Assembly: GCA_018817315.1 (NCBI GenBank)
Contig: JAHITV010000006.1
Location: forward strand, 1 to 52,917
Direction: 5' to 3'
Length of the DNA: 52,917 nt
From: Patescibacteria group bacterium
GTDB lineage: Bacteria; Patescibacteriota; Patescibacteriia; UBA1558; UBA10009
The translations under genes were made by a program, and so were the position numbers. The notes below the pieces were generated by a model. That model had not been told where the DNA came from. It saw only the letters and a program-made list of their open reading frames with translations, and did not search any database. This document shows, in pieces, positions 1 through 7,162 of the stretch. The first letter of the stretch is position 1. Each line of letters opens with the position of its first letter.

Positions 1-87
1 CAGGGCTATTTTGTTCGCTCTGTTGGCCCAGGTCTAACCAAAGAACAAGTCGAGAAATATATTGAGGAGCAATCCGAGGAAAGATAA
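1..87 (+). CDS. tnpA: C-terminal fragment of an IS200/IS605-type (Y1) transposase
   Basis: The window opens inside a reading frame that ends in TAA at 85-87. The 28 visible residues begin QGYFVRSVGPG and end KYIEEQSEER, which is the characteristic tail of the small single-strand HUH transposases of the IS200 type (typically about 130-150 aa). The catalytic HUH motif and tyrosine lie upstream of the window. A perfect 8-bp hairpin follows 13 bases after the stop, as expected for the structured right end these enzymes bind. Whether the full gene is intact cannot be seen. Confidence 0.8.
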   Translation, partial: QGYFVRSVGPGLTKEQVEKYIEEQSEER

Positions 88-100
88 TTATTAGGTCAAG

Positions 101-121
101 CTCCGATGCTTGGCATCGGAG
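101..121. mobile_element. Hairpin, probable right end of the IS200-type element
   Basis: CTCCGATG (101-108) and CATCGGAG (114-121) form a perfect 8-bp stem with a 5-nt loop, just after the transposase stop. IS200/IS605 elements end in subterminal hairpins rather than inverted repeats, so this is the likely right-end structure. The exact cleavage site cannot be fixed from one end. Confidence 0.6.
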
Positions 122-134
122 TACTCAAAGGCGC

Positions 135-162
135 TTGACAGGGGATATGGGTGACTTAAAAT
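135..162 (+). promoter_or_regulatory. Predicted sigma70 promoter downstream of the IS end
   Basis: TTGACA at 135-140 and TAAAAT at 157-162 are separated by 16 bp. The start would fall near 169. The next feature on this strand is an intrinsic terminator at 295-338, so the transcript would be about 165 nt. Confidence 0.45.
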
Positions 163-168
163 TCCGCC

Positions 169-338
169 AAGCCATTGCTAGGCATCCTAATAATAGTGTA
201 CTTATTTAGGAATTTGTTTCAGCTAACATAGTCGGCGAGCTTCTGCCTGGTAATGAAGATAAGGAGTAACGAGTTCTAATCAATCAAAAAATAGCCCCAA
301 CTTGAGATATGTCTACGTCTCTTGTTGGGGTTTTATTA
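169..338 (+). ncRNA. Possible small RNA (or degraded short gene) between promoter and terminator
   Basis: Only this stretch separates a promoter at 135-162 from the terminator at 295-338. One frame from ATG 147 (MGDLKFRQ..., 20 codons) meets TAG at 207 and then stays open for 19 more codons to TAA at 267. It could therefore be a decayed short gene instead of an sRNA. No known RNA family was recognised. Confidence 0.3.
295..338 (+). terminator. Intrinsic terminator
   Basis: CCCCAA at 295-300 continues to about 306 and pairs with a segment ending in TTGGGG at 330, giving a long stem followed by TTTTATTATA. It closes the short plus-strand unit before the convergent sdpI-like gene. Confidence 0.75.
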
Positions 339-358
339 TATTATAGTAAAATTCAGTT

Positions 359-1069
359 TTATTTTTTCTCTTTCCGGTAAAGTAAATAAGAATAAACGAC
401 CGGAATTAAGGAAATAATCAGAACAGGAATTATTAAGACAAAAAAGATGTTATGGTAAGGCAAGAGAGGAGTGATTATCAATAAGATTCCCATTAGCATA
501 AATAATTTGCCGCCTAAGCGATGGGTTTTATTCCAAACTGTTTCTGAAGATAAAGTCCAAGGCGTTCTGATTCCTAAAAACCAATTACTTTTAATTTTAC
601 CCATATAATTGCCAATGATAATAAAGGATAAACCAATGACAATTGGTATCCAAACTTCAACTCTGATATTATGACCCAAAGAATTTAAAGAAGCGATTAA
701 ATAAATTCCCAACATCATTAAAAGAATAAGCATTCTGAACAAAAGATAAATTTTGGCAAACTGATTATATTTTTCTTTTCTTGGATCAATAATTGGTAAA
801 ATTAAAAAGAGGATGTACATGCCTATAGCGATTAAGGGCATTAGCCAGGCGCCTTCAAATTTTGATCCCCAGCGATCTATTTCACCGGCCACATTCCAGT
901 GTACTGGCACTTGATCAGGAAAAACTGAATAAAAATAAAACCCGAGGACAATTGAAATTAAAACAATTAAAATCGGGAGGGTTTCTGTTTTAAAAGTGAA
1001 TTTCATCCCGTTAGAAGTAGTTGTTACTTTATTAATTTGAGGATTCTGTTGTGAATGATTATTAATCAT
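359..1069 (-). CDS. sdpI: SdpI-family membrane protein (DUF1648 + SdpI domains)
   Basis: This 236-aa membrane protein starts with a DUF1648 segment (VFPDQVPVHWN...IDRWG, about residues 50-70). It ends with the SdpI signature (GNYMGKIKSNWFLGIRTPW followed by a W-x-K-T-H-R segment, about 155-185). Six or so hydrophobic segments are visible. In Bacillus subtilis SdpI protects against the SdpC cannibalism toxin and sequesters the SdpR repressor at the membrane. Here it lies 63 bp downstream of an ArsR-type gene on the same strand, reproducing the sdpRI pair, but no SdpC-like toxin gene is visible nearby. It may be an immunity or signalling protein for a foreign peptide; this function is inferred from family and context. 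Confidence 0.85.
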   Translation of the reverse strand: MINNHSQQNPQINKVTTTSNGMKFTFKTETLPILIVLISIVLGFYFYSVFPDQVPVHWNVAGEIDRWGSKFEGAWLMPLIAIGMYILFLILPIIDPRKEKYNQFAKIYLLFRMLILLMMLGIYLIASLNSLGHNIRVEVWIPIVIGLSFIIIGNYMGKIKSNWFLGIRTPWTLSSETVWNKTHRLGGKLFMLMGILLIITPLLPYHNIFFVLIIPVLIISLIPVVYSYLLYRKEKK

Positions 1070-1132
1070 AAATTTAATTATATTTAATTAGTGAATCCTT
1101 ACTTCTAACGGGATTCATATTTTTTTGATTAA

Positions 1133-1399
1133 TTATTTTTTAAATATTTTAAAATAGTTTTCCATTAATTCTTCCATTACGCTTAAATTCAGGGAATAAA
1201 TTATTTGTTGTCCCTGCCGTTCTTGAGTAATTAAGTTAGCTTGTTTCAAAAGATTAAAATGATGAGTTAAAGAAGGCAAAGTAATATTAAAATTTTCAGC
1301 TATTTCTCCGGCAGACATTTCACGTTTTTTCAAAAGCTCCAGAATTTTTCGTCTGGTCGGATCAGCCAGCACTTTAAAAGTAAGGGAAAGTGAAACCAT
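1133..1399 (-). CDS. sdpR: ArsR/SmtB-family autorepressor, SdpR-like
   Basis: This is an 88-aa single-domain winged-helix repressor. It begins with the typical FKVLADPTRRKILELL segment (residues 8-23), followed by the recognition region TLPSLTHHFNLLKQANLI and a C-terminal dimerisation helix. The metal-binding ELCVCDL motif of ArsR/SmtB sensors is absent, as in SdpR. It is the first gene of a two-gene unit with the SdpI-like protein. A palindrome overlapping its -10 box fits autorepression. Start is ATG at 1399 with no strong SD. The family call is firm; equivalence to SdpR is inferred from the neighbour. Confidence 0.85.
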   Translation of the reverse strand: MVSLSLTFKVLADPTRRKILELLKKREMSAGEIAENFNITLPSLTHHFNLLKQANLITQERQGQQIIYSLNLSVMEELMENYFKIFKK

Positions 1400-1471
1400 A
1401 AATTAATTATTATTGATCCATCCCTCTTGACTACCTCTACAGGATCAGAGAAGACAAGCTCGAGGTCGGGA

Positions 1472-1510
1472 TAACAATCTATATTCACCTTCGGCAAATA
1501 TAGATTGTTA
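1472..1510. repeat. Perfect 14-bp inverted repeat in the sdpR leader
   Basis: TAACAATCTATATT (1472-1485) and its exact complement (1497-1510) are separated by 11 nt. The repeat lies between the predicted start site and the sdpR ATG, so it would form a strong hairpin in the 5' UTR, or be a second protein site. The adjoining 1410-1470 bases resemble a decayed dispersed repeat: GGTCGGGATAAC recurs in reverse complement near 6388. Confidence 0.55.
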
Positions 1511-1512
1511 GA

Positions 1513-1559
1513 TATTTAGACAACTATCTAAATAATAACATCTAAATAAAAATAGTCAA
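1513..1559 (-). promoter_or_regulatory. sdpR-sdpI promoter with ArsR-type operator
   Basis: On the minus strand a -35 TTGACT (1554-1559) lies 16 bp from a -10 TATTAT (1532-1537). A perfect palindrome of 8-bp arms, TATTTAGA and TCTAAATA (1513-1520 and 1527-1534), overlaps the -10 and the start site. A third TCTAAATA half-site (1541-1548) lies in the spacer. This is a typical layout for repression by an ArsR dimer. Confidence 0.65.
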
Positions 1560-1624
1560 CAAAATAACTGTGGATAAATTTAATACTAAAAAGTATATTT
1601 ACCTCATGTTTAAATTGATAGAAT

Positions 1625-3436
1625 TTATAATATTTTTAAGATTCCTTTAGTGCCATCAATCTTTATTGTCATCCCGTCTTTTAAGATATTAGTAACATTA
1701 TTAATTCCCACAATGCAGGGCAAATTGTATTCTCTAGAAACAATGGCGGCATGGCTTAAAATACCGCCGCTTTCTGTAATAACACCTTTGGCTTTAGTAA
1801 ATAAAGATGTCCAAGCTGGATTGGTGGTTTTAGTAATTAAGATATCTCCTTCAGTGAAATTAATGAATTGTTCCTGGTTTAAAATAATTTTACATTCTCC
1901 TATTATTTTTCCCTGATTAGCTGCTAGACCTCGTAACTCTTTGATTTTTTTAGATTCTTTATTTATTTTGACCAGATCGTTTTCATTATGGATTTTAAAT
2001 TTTGGCTGCAGTTTAAAATAACTCTGCCAATCATTTTTTCTTTGATTAATTAACCTGGTTATGAGAACAGGTTTTTCAATAAGTTTTTGAACTTCATTGA
2101 ATTTTAAAAAGAAAATATCCTCTTTTTGTAAGATTATTCCTTGCTCCTTAAATCTTCTGCCAATATTTAAAGCTATTTTCTTTAAATAATAGAAATATTC
2201 CATCCTAGAATTATAACGTTTCTTCTTTAAAAGATGATAAGTAGTGGCTAATTTTTGCCAGCGATAAAATTGCCTGCGGAAAAATTTAAAGTAAGGTTGA
2301 TTAAATTTATTTTTAAACCATTTTAATAATTCTTCCTGCTTTTTGAATTTTTTGAGAAGTTGCTTAAGAGGATTAATATTCTCTTTAAGGTGACTATCAA
2401 TGATATTTAAAACAAATTGAGGATTTTCTTCCCAGCTGGGATTAATGAAATCATAATTTATTAAGCGGAAACCATACTTTTTTATAAAATGATCAAAATG
2501 GAGTTGAAAATCGTTAGAATTCTGTTTTTTAAGGTCAGTCAGTTTTATCAAATTTTCAATAAAAATTTTTGAATCATTGTTCCAATCAAAAGACAATAAA
2601 TCATAATTTTGTTTAATTTTTCTGGGGGTTAGAAAAAATAAAATTAATTTAAATCTTAAAGCAACCAGTTCTATCATATAAGAGGCCATTGTTTCATAAA
2701 CCATTCTCTGGGTGAATTTTTCTTCAATTTTTTTAAAAAGTTGTAATTGATTGGTTAATGCGGTTTTATTAAGTTTATCTCTAACATCTTTAATAAATTT
2801 TTGATGTTGAGGAATAATTTTTTCATTATATTTCTGATTTAAATCCAAAGCCTTCTTATATAAATTGATAAATAATCTCAGCAGTTTGATTTTTGGTAAT
2901 TTACTTTTAGAAAAATTATTGTATAAGTAATCTTTAAAAAGTCGGTATTGAGGAATAAAATTTTTATTTGAAAGATTTAAATTTTTCTGAGTTTCCAAAG
3001 CGGCTTGAGTATAAGTTTTGGTAATTAATTCGCCGAACAGTGGAGTTAAAGGATCGGGGAATCTTTCATCAATGATTAAGCGTGACCAAATTGGTTTTTC
3101 TTTATAAAAAGTTCTAAACAAATAAATAATCAAAATTCCTAATAAAAATCCGGCTAGCAGATCAAGTAAGTTATGTTCTAGACTAATAAATTTTTGATAA
3201 GAAAAATAACCAAGGGAAATTGTTCCTAAAAATAGCGTCCAAAATCTTTTGGTTTTTACAAAAACAAATCCCCAAAAAGCAGTTAATAGAGCAATTGTTA
3301 AACTAGGAAAACTATAAGGTAATAAAGAGTTATCAAATTGGATTGATTTAGGAATTTGAAAAATTAATCTAATTATTAAATTTAATAGTAAAACGATTAT
3401 CAAAAGAGATAGAAGTTGTAGTAAATTTTTCTTCAT
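1625..3436 (-). CDS. Membrane protein: degenerate PAP2-like N-terminus plus PEP-utiliser mobile (phosphohistidine) domain
   Basis: This 603-aa protein has three visible parts. Residues 1-112 hold about four membrane segments. They carry remnants of the PAP2 phosphatase motifs: SFPSLT at 42-47, where PAP2 enzymes have SFPSGH, and H88-x3-D92-x3-G96, like motif 3. Residues about 115-495 are lysine-rich and helical. Residues about 498-603 form the swivelling PEP-utiliser domain, with the TESGGILSHAAIVSR motif and the phospho-accepting His near residue 562. No PEP-binding or ATP-grasp domain is apparent, so the phosphate donor is unknown. Loss of the motif-2 histidine suggests the PAP2 part is not a phosphatase. 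It sits alone, divergent from secE. The C-terminal domain call is strong; the PAP2 relationship is my reading of short motifs. Confidence 0.7.
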   Translation of the reverse strand: MKKNLLQLLSLLIIVLLLNLIIRLIFQIPKSIQFDNSLLPYSFPSLTIALLTAFWGFVFVKTKRFWTLFLGTISLGYFSYQKFISLEHNLLDLLAGFLLGILIIYLFRTFYKEKPIWSRLIIDERFPDPLTPLFGELITKTYTQAALETQKNLNLSNKNFIPQYRLFKDYLYNNFSKSKLPKIKLLRLFINLYKKALDLNQKYNEKIIPQHQKFIKDVRDKLNKTALTNQLQLFKKIEEKFTQRMVYETMASYMIELVALRFKLILFFLTPRKIKQNYDLLSFDWNNDSKIFIENLIKLTDLKKQNSNDFQLHFDHFIKKYGFRLINYDFINPSWEENPQFVLNIIDSHLKENINPLKQLLKKFKKQEELLKWFKNKFNQPYFKFFRRQFYRWQKLATTYHLLKKKRYNSRMEYFYYLKKIALNIGRRFKEQGIILQKEDIFFLKFNEVQKLIEKPVLITRLINQRKNDWQSYFKLQPKFKIHNENDLVKINKESKKIKELRGLAANQGKIIGECKIILNQEQFINFTEGDILITKTTNPAWTSLFTKAKGVITESGGILSHAAIVSREYNLPCIVGINNVTNILKDGMTIKIDGTKGILKIL

Positions 3437-3483
3437 TTGTCTAAATTATACCATCTTATTATGGTTTATTATAGCGGCTACTC

Positions 3484-3512
3484 TTGTCACATTTTAGAAT
3501 ATATGTTATATT
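3484..3512 (+). promoter_or_regulatory. Promoter of the secE-nusG-rplK unit
   Basis: TTGTCA (3484-3489) and TATATT (3507-3512) are spaced by 17 bp. Just downstream is GGCC-AATA-GGCC followed by five T (3523-3540). A similar GGCC-TTTA-GGCC-TTTT occurs after the last promoter of the window (52830-52845). Confidence 0.65.
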
Positions 3513-3552
3513 GTTATTAACAGGCCAATAGGCCGTTTTTAAGACCAATAAT

Positions 3553-3618
3553 TAGGGTATCAGTAACCAGTAATCAGGGATTCTCCTGGTTACCAATTGC
3601 TGATTACCGATTACTTAT
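3553..3618. repeat. Dispersed intergenic repeat, family A (GTAATCAGTAAC type)
   Basis: Tandem and inverted runs of CAGTAAYCAGTAATC and GATTACYGATTAC occupy the space before secE. Related copies lie at 4396-4455, 29407-29497 and 52722-52750, all between genes and all able to fold back on themselves. Confidence 0.65.
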
Positions 3619-3626
3619 CAATAAAT

Positions 3627-3809
3627 ATGACTAAAATAACCCAATATTTAAAGGGTAGCAGAGCAGAACTTAAAAAAGTGGTTTGGCCTACCAGAAAGCA
3701 GGCTGTTAACCATACTCTTATGGTTATTGGCATTTCTCTGGCAGTAGCTATTTTTTTAGGCGCAGTTGACTATTTATTAAATGGAGTATTAGAAATTTTT
3801 GTTTATTAA
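3627..3809 (+). CDS. secE: Preprotein translocase subunit SecE
   Basis: This is a 60-aa single-span SecE. It has the conserved cytoplasmic amphipathic stretch ELKKVVWPTRKQ (residues 14-25) followed by one membrane helix (about 31-52). SecE clamps SecY in the Sec translocon at the inner membrane. I take ATG 3627 (MTKITQYLKG) rather than the upstream in-frame ATG at 3597, because 3597 lies in a dispersed repeat and adds residues SecE does not have. There is no clear SD. The order secE-nusG-rplK is the usual bacterial one, which supports the call despite the small size. Confidence 0.93.
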   Translation: MTKITQYLKGSRAELKKVVWPTRKQAVNHTLMVIGISLAVAIFLGAVDYLLNGVLEIFVY

Positions 3810-3847
3810 CTTGATTAACAATTAATAAATCTTGTTAATTTTTACTT

Positions 3848-4393
3848 ATGCCAAAACAAACATTACAAGAAGGAAGACGGTGGTATGTTTTACATACTTA
3901 CTCCGGTTATGAAGAGAATGTTTCCAGGAATTTAAAACAAAGAGTAGAGTCTTTAGATATGGAAGATATGATTTTTGATGTTTTAGTTCCTACCGAAACC
4001 AAGATTAAAATTAGAAATGGTAAAAGAAGCACTGTGCGGGAGAAAATTTTTCCAGGATATGTTTTAGTTAATATGATAGTAACTGATGATTCTTGGTATA
4101 TAGTTCGCAATACCCCTAATGTTACTGGTTTTGTGGGAAGTGGAACTACACCTACGCCTATTTCTGAAACAGAGATAAAAGAATTGCAAAGAAGAATGGG
4201 AGTTGAGGAGCCAACCTTTAAGGTTGATGTTAGTGTTGGTTCGCCAGTTAAAGTGACTGATGGTCCTTTTAGAGATTTTGAAGGTAAAGTTGCCGGCGTG
4301 GACGAAGCTAAAGGTAAGGTTAAAGTGCTGGTTTCTATGTTTGGCAGAGAAACACCGGTAGAACTTGATTTTTTGCAAGTTAAGAAGATTTAA
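3848..4393 (+). CDS. nusG: Transcription termination/antitermination factor NusG
   Basis: This 181-aa NusG has an N-terminal NGN domain (RRWYVLHTYSGYEENVSRNL at about 10-29, IFPGYVLVNM at about 67-76, the RNTPNVTGFVG segment at about 87-97). It also has a C-terminal KOW domain (VTDGPFRDFEGKVAGVDE at about 136-153). It binds the RNA polymerase clamp and, through KOW, Rho or ribosomal protein S10. Length is normal. It lies 38 bp after secE and 78 bp before rplK, in the classic order. No insertion or lost motif is seen. Confidence 0.97.
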   Translation: MPKQTLQEGRRWYVLHTYSGYEENVSRNLKQRVESLDMEDMIFDVLVPTETKIKIRNGKRSTVREKIFPGYVLVNMIVTDDSWYIVRNTPNVTGFVGSGTTPTPISETEIKELQRRMGVEEPTFKVDVSVGSPVKVTDGPFRDFEGKVAGVDEAKGKVKVLVSMFGRETPVELDFLQVKKI

Positions 4394-4395
4394 TT

Positions 4396-4455
4396 ATTAG
4401 TAATCAGTAATCGGTAACTAGGGATAAAGAATTTCTAGCACCGGATTAGTTACTA
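4396..4455. repeat. Dispersed intergenic repeat, family A
   Basis: TAGTAATCAGTAATCGGTAAC (21 nt at 4396-4416, quoted here only to show the unit) is followed after about 25 nt by GGATTAGTTACTAATAT, its imperfect complement. The element fills the nusG-rplK gap. Confidence 0.6.
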
Positions 4456-4471
4456 ATATCATAAAAATTTT

Positions 4472-4894
4472 ATGCCCAAAAAAGTAAAAACAATTATTAA
4501 GTTACAAATTAAAGCAGCGGCAGCTAATCCAGCACCACCTATTGGACCGGCCTTAGGTCAGCATGGTTTGAATATTCAGGAGTTTTGTACCAAATTCAAT
4601 GACGCTACTAAAAATACGGCAGGTGATATAATTCCTGTGGAAATTACAGTTTATGAAGACAGAAGCTATGACTTTAAATTAAAAACACCACCAGCTGCAG
4701 AACTTTTAAAAAAAGCTGCCGGTTTGCAGAAAGGATCTGGTAAACCCTTAACAGAAAAAGCTGGTAAAGTTACTAAAGCTCAAATTAAAGAAATTGCCGA
4801 AAGAAAGATGCCAGATTTAAATGCTGTTGATTTAGAAAGCGCTATGCGAATTATAGAAGGCACAGCCAGACAGATGGGAATAACCGTAGAGTAA
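4472..4894 (+). CDS. rplK: 50S ribosomal protein L11
   Basis: This 140-aa L11 has the diagnostic N-terminal [16 protein letters not shown] region (about residues 19-35), followed by the linker and the C-terminal rRNA-binding domain ([10 protein letters not shown]...[13 protein letters not shown]). L11 binds the GTPase-associated centre of 23S rRNA and contacts EF-G and release factors. The N-terminal prolines that position the domain are intact. The gene follows nusG. Its normal partner rplA comes next but is separated by a repeat block and a small membrane-protein gene. Confidence 0.97.
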   Translation: MPKKVKTIIKLQIKAAAANPAPPIGPALGQHGLNIQEFCTKFNDATKNTAGDIIPVEITVYEDRSYDFKLKTPPAAELLKKAAGLQKGSGKPLTEKAGKVTKAQIKEIAERKMPDLNAVDLESAMRIIEGTARQMGITVE

Positions 4895-5075
4895 ATCCTA
4901 AACACTAAATTTTAAATACTAAACAAATACAAAATCCAAATTACCAAATAACAAAACATTTTTTAACATTTGAATTTTGGACATTAGAATTTGTTTAGCT
5001 TTCGGCCGTGAGCTCGCCTCCGTGTCGAGTCGGCATTGAGACAGGCCGAACGGAGTTTAGATATTAGAATTTAAA
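4895..5075. repeat. Composite dispersed repeat: family B flanks around a family C core
   Basis: The flanks are TAAATCCTAAACACTAAATT-like runs with partial complements (family B). Inside is a 61-bp core (about 4998-5058) whose ends TTCGGCC and GGCCGAA pair. The same core with about eight substitutions occurs at 31110-31170, again nested in family B sequence and again directly upstream of a membrane-protein gene. Confidence 0.65.
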
Positions 5076-5090
5076 AATTAATTTAAAATT

Positions 5091-5561
5091 ATGTCAAAAA
5101 AAATTACTTGGATTCGCCCAGTTTATTTATATTTAATGTCTATGATTGGTTTGGTAATTTTGATTATCGGCGGTATTACCATCTTGCAGTTATTATTAAA
5201 AATATTTATTTTTACTAATGCTGATACTGACAGATGGAGTCGTACCATGCCACCAGAATTATATTTAGAAACAAGCAGAAGCGCCCAAGAAGTTAGAGAA
5301 CTTAGGGATTGCAGTAATCAATGTGATTTTACCGAAGAAGAACAGAAGCAGATTACAGCTTGGCTTGCTGATTATGAAAGTTGGAAAGAATCAGAAGGAG
5401 AATTAGCTAAAATTGATCAACGGAGAGTAAATCGTGAACGTCAGGCCTCAACTTCACTGGGTATGATTCTGGTAGGTTTGCCTTTATGGCTATATCACTG
5501 GTCAGTTATTAAAAGGGATAAAAAGAGAGATAAAGAAGAATTAAAATCAGAACAAACTTAG
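5091..5561 (+). CDS. Small two-span membrane protein of unknown function
   Basis: This is a 156-aa protein with a hydrophobic segment at about 11-40 (YLYLMSMIGLVILIIGGIT) and another at about 121-138. Between them lies a charged, probably extracytoplasmic loop with a C-x3-C pair (DCSNQC, about 75-79). The N-terminal stretch resembles small membrane proteins that recur in Patescibacteria (DUF5671-like), but I am not certain of the family. It is placed between rplK and rplA, where most bacteria have no gene, and a composite repeat separates it from rplK, so it looks like an insertion in the ribosomal operon. No enzymatic motif is visible. Confidence 0.7.
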   Translation: MSKKITWIRPVYLYLMSMIGLVILIIGGITILQLLLKIFIFTNADTDRWSRTMPPELYLETSRSAQEVRELRDCSNQCDFTEEEQKQITAWLADYESWKESEGELAKIDQRRVNRERQASTSLGMILVGLPLWLYHWSVIKRDKKRDKEELKSEQT

Positions 5562-5586
5562 TCAATTAAGAATTTATTATTTAAGT

Positions 5587-5630
5587 GAGGGACCTTGTTG
5601 GGCTTTGCTCAAGGCAGGGGTTTGTACCTC
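5587..5630 (+). promoter_or_regulatory. Structured leader directly before rplA
   Basis: GAGG (5587-5590) pairs with CCTC (5627-5630), and CCTTG (5593-5597) with CAAGG (5610-5614), giving a compact hairpin 19 nt before the L1 start. L1 represses its own operon in many bacteria by binding an mRNA mimic of its rRNA site. This element could serve that role, but I cannot match the L1 consensus by eye. Confidence 0.4.
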
Positions 5631-5648
5631 AAAAGGAAAGTTTATAAA

Positions 5649-6326
5649 ATGTCAAAGTTATCCAAAAGAACAAAAGAAAACAGAAGTAAAATTGATAAAC
5701 AGAAGAAATATCCTTTAGCCGAAGCGCTTAAACTTCTTAAAGAAACTGCCAATGTTAAATTTGATTCTTCAGTGGAAGTTCATATTAAATTAGGTATTGA
5801 TTCTAAAAAGAGCGAGCAGCTTGTTAGGGGCAGTGTAATTTTGCCTCATGGCAGCGGTAAAAAAGTAAAGATTGCGGCTTTTGTTACTCCTGCCAAGGAA
5901 AAAGAGGCCAAAGATGCTGGCGCAGAAATCGTGGGTGGCAAGGATTTAATTGAAAAAATTAAAAAAGACGGCAAGTGCGATTTTGAGATAGCAGTTGCCG
6001 AGCCAGCCATAATGAAAGATTTAGCAATTATTGCCAGAACTTTAGGTCAAAAGGGCTTAATGCCTAATCCTAAAACCGGTACTGTGACTCCGGAAATAAA
6101 AAAAATCATTGACGAATTAAAAAAAGGCAAAACCTCTTTTAAGAATGATGATTCCGGTAATGTTCATCTAATGGTAGGCAAGGTTTCTTTTGCAGAAGAT
6201 AAACTTAAAGAAAATATAGAAAGTTTTTTGGCAGCTATTAAGAAAGCCAAACCAGAAGCGACTAAAGGTGTTTATATTCAGTCTGTGGTTTTAAGCTCTG
6301 CTATGGGACCAGCGATAAAAATTTAA
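5649..6326 (+). CDS. rplA: 50S ribosomal protein L1
   Basis: This is a 225-aa L1. It has the N-terminal lysine-rich KRTKENRSK start, the [20 protein letters not shown] region (about residues 38-57) and [13 protein letters not shown]. The signature [16 protein letters not shown] is at about 122-137, and a C-terminal [18 protein letters not shown] ends the protein. It binds the L1 stalk of 23S rRNA. I choose ATG 5649 (MSKLSKR) instead of 5595, because the longer form would translate through the leader hairpin and add 18 unrelated residues; AAAGGAAA precedes 5649. The genes normally next, rplJ and rplL, are not here. Confidence 0.96.
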   Translation: MSKLSKRTKENRSKIDKQKKYPLAEALKLLKETANVKFDSSVEVHIKLGIDSKKSEQLVRGSVILPHGSGKKVKIAAFVTPAKEKEAKDAGAEIVGGKDLIEKIKKDGKCDFEIAVAEPAIMKDLAIIARTLGQKGLMPNPKTGTVTPEIKKIIDELKKGKTSFKNDDSGNVHLMVGKVSFAEDKLKENIESFLAAIKKAKPEATKGVYIQSVVLSSAMGPAIKI

Positions 6327-6327
6327 T

Positions 6328-6393
6328 TAACGGTTTATACTATGACCTAAAGGTCATAGTTACTTTAAAAATATAAATATCTATAAACCGTTA
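6328..6393. repeat. Nested perfect palindromes after rplA
   Basis: An outer 12-bp perfect inverted repeat, TAACGGTTTATA (6328-6339) with its complement at 6382-6393, encloses a second perfect hairpin, ACTATGACCT-AA-AGGTCATAGT (6339-6360). No T-run follows, so a simple terminator is unlikely on the plus strand. Bases 6394-6430 then carry a CCCTGAGTTTAGTCGAAGGG repeat, a motif type found scattered in many bacterial genomes. Confidence 0.65.
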
Positions 6394-6504
6394 TCCCGAC
6401 CCTGAGTTTAGTCGAAGGGGGGAGGGATCTCGCTTCTAAAGGTGTATTATTAATCTTTTTGTAAGCTATGCCCTTTTCAGGACGTAGCAGTTAACTTAAA
6501 AAAT

Positions 6505-7125
6505 ATGAGAGGATTTAGAGAATTTGGTGATTCAGGCAAACTGGCTGAAAGTGAAACTATTGGTCAGTCAAGTATTATTAAAACAGCAGAACAACAATTT
6601 AGAGAAAGTAGTCATGAACATAGTTATCATATCCATTTTAGAGAAGCAAGGGATTTAGTTAGAGGAGTACAGGATAGAGCTAAATTACCTTATGATCCAG
6701 CTCATCCTGGTGGAAGACGCTATCCTTTTGCTCATGAGCTTCATGCAAAAGTGGCAGAAGGTTTAGAACTTTCCAATGAAGAGTTGCAAAAAGGTTGTTT
6801 AAAACTTTTTACGGCAGTTGGTTCTGTTTTAGATAAAATGCACGGTGTAGACGGCTTTCTTGAATATAGATTAGAGTCAGGAAAAGTCGTTTTTGTTTAT
6901 TTTGATATTACAGCTAATCCTCTTAAAACTTCAGCTAAAAGCAGTGAAATAGCTTTAATTGAAGTGCCGATTAATGGTTTTGATTTTGACGATCAAGATG
7001 ATCAGCAATTATTTAGCGAGATTGTTAGTACTAGCGCCGAAGAAATTTGTTTACGTTTTAATAGATTATTGCAAAGCGGTGACAGAGGCAGAACCAGAAC
7101 ATACAGAAGACAAGCTCATGTTTAA
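6505..7125 (+). CDS. Hypothetical protein, 206 aa
   Basis: I do not recognise this protein. It has no signal peptide or membrane segment and is mixed alpha/beta. The N-terminal third is polar with a histidine-rich stretch (SSHEHSYHIHFREARD, about 32-47). A PYDPAHPGGRRYPFAHELH segment lies at about 58-76, and an acidic patch (DFDDQDDQQLF) at about 154-164. The tail is basic (DRGRTRTYRRQ). There is no SD before ATG 6505. It is followed 37 bp later by a small cysteine-rich protein on the same strand that ends at a terminator, so the two probably form one unit. Codon use matches the neighbours, supporting a real gene. Confidence 0.6.
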   Translation: MRGFREFGDSGKLAESETIGQSSIIKTAEQQFRESSHEHSYHIHFREARDLVRGVQDRAKLPYDPAHPGGRRYPFAHELHAKVAEGLELSNEELQKGCLKLFTAVGSVLDKMHGVDGFLEYRLESGKVVFVYFDITANPLKTSAKSSEIALIEVPINGFDFDDQDDQQLFSEIVSTSAEEICLRFNRLLQSGDRGRTRTYRRQAHV

Positions 7126-7162
7126 TTATTGTAAATTTAAATACTGGGAGTAAAACAAAAAG

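Noticed and set aside
1650-1916. 88-codon plus-strand ORF within the PAP2/PEP-mobile gene
   Set aside because: It is the antisense shadow of the conserved phosphohistidine domain, whose minus-strand protein motifs are unmistakable.
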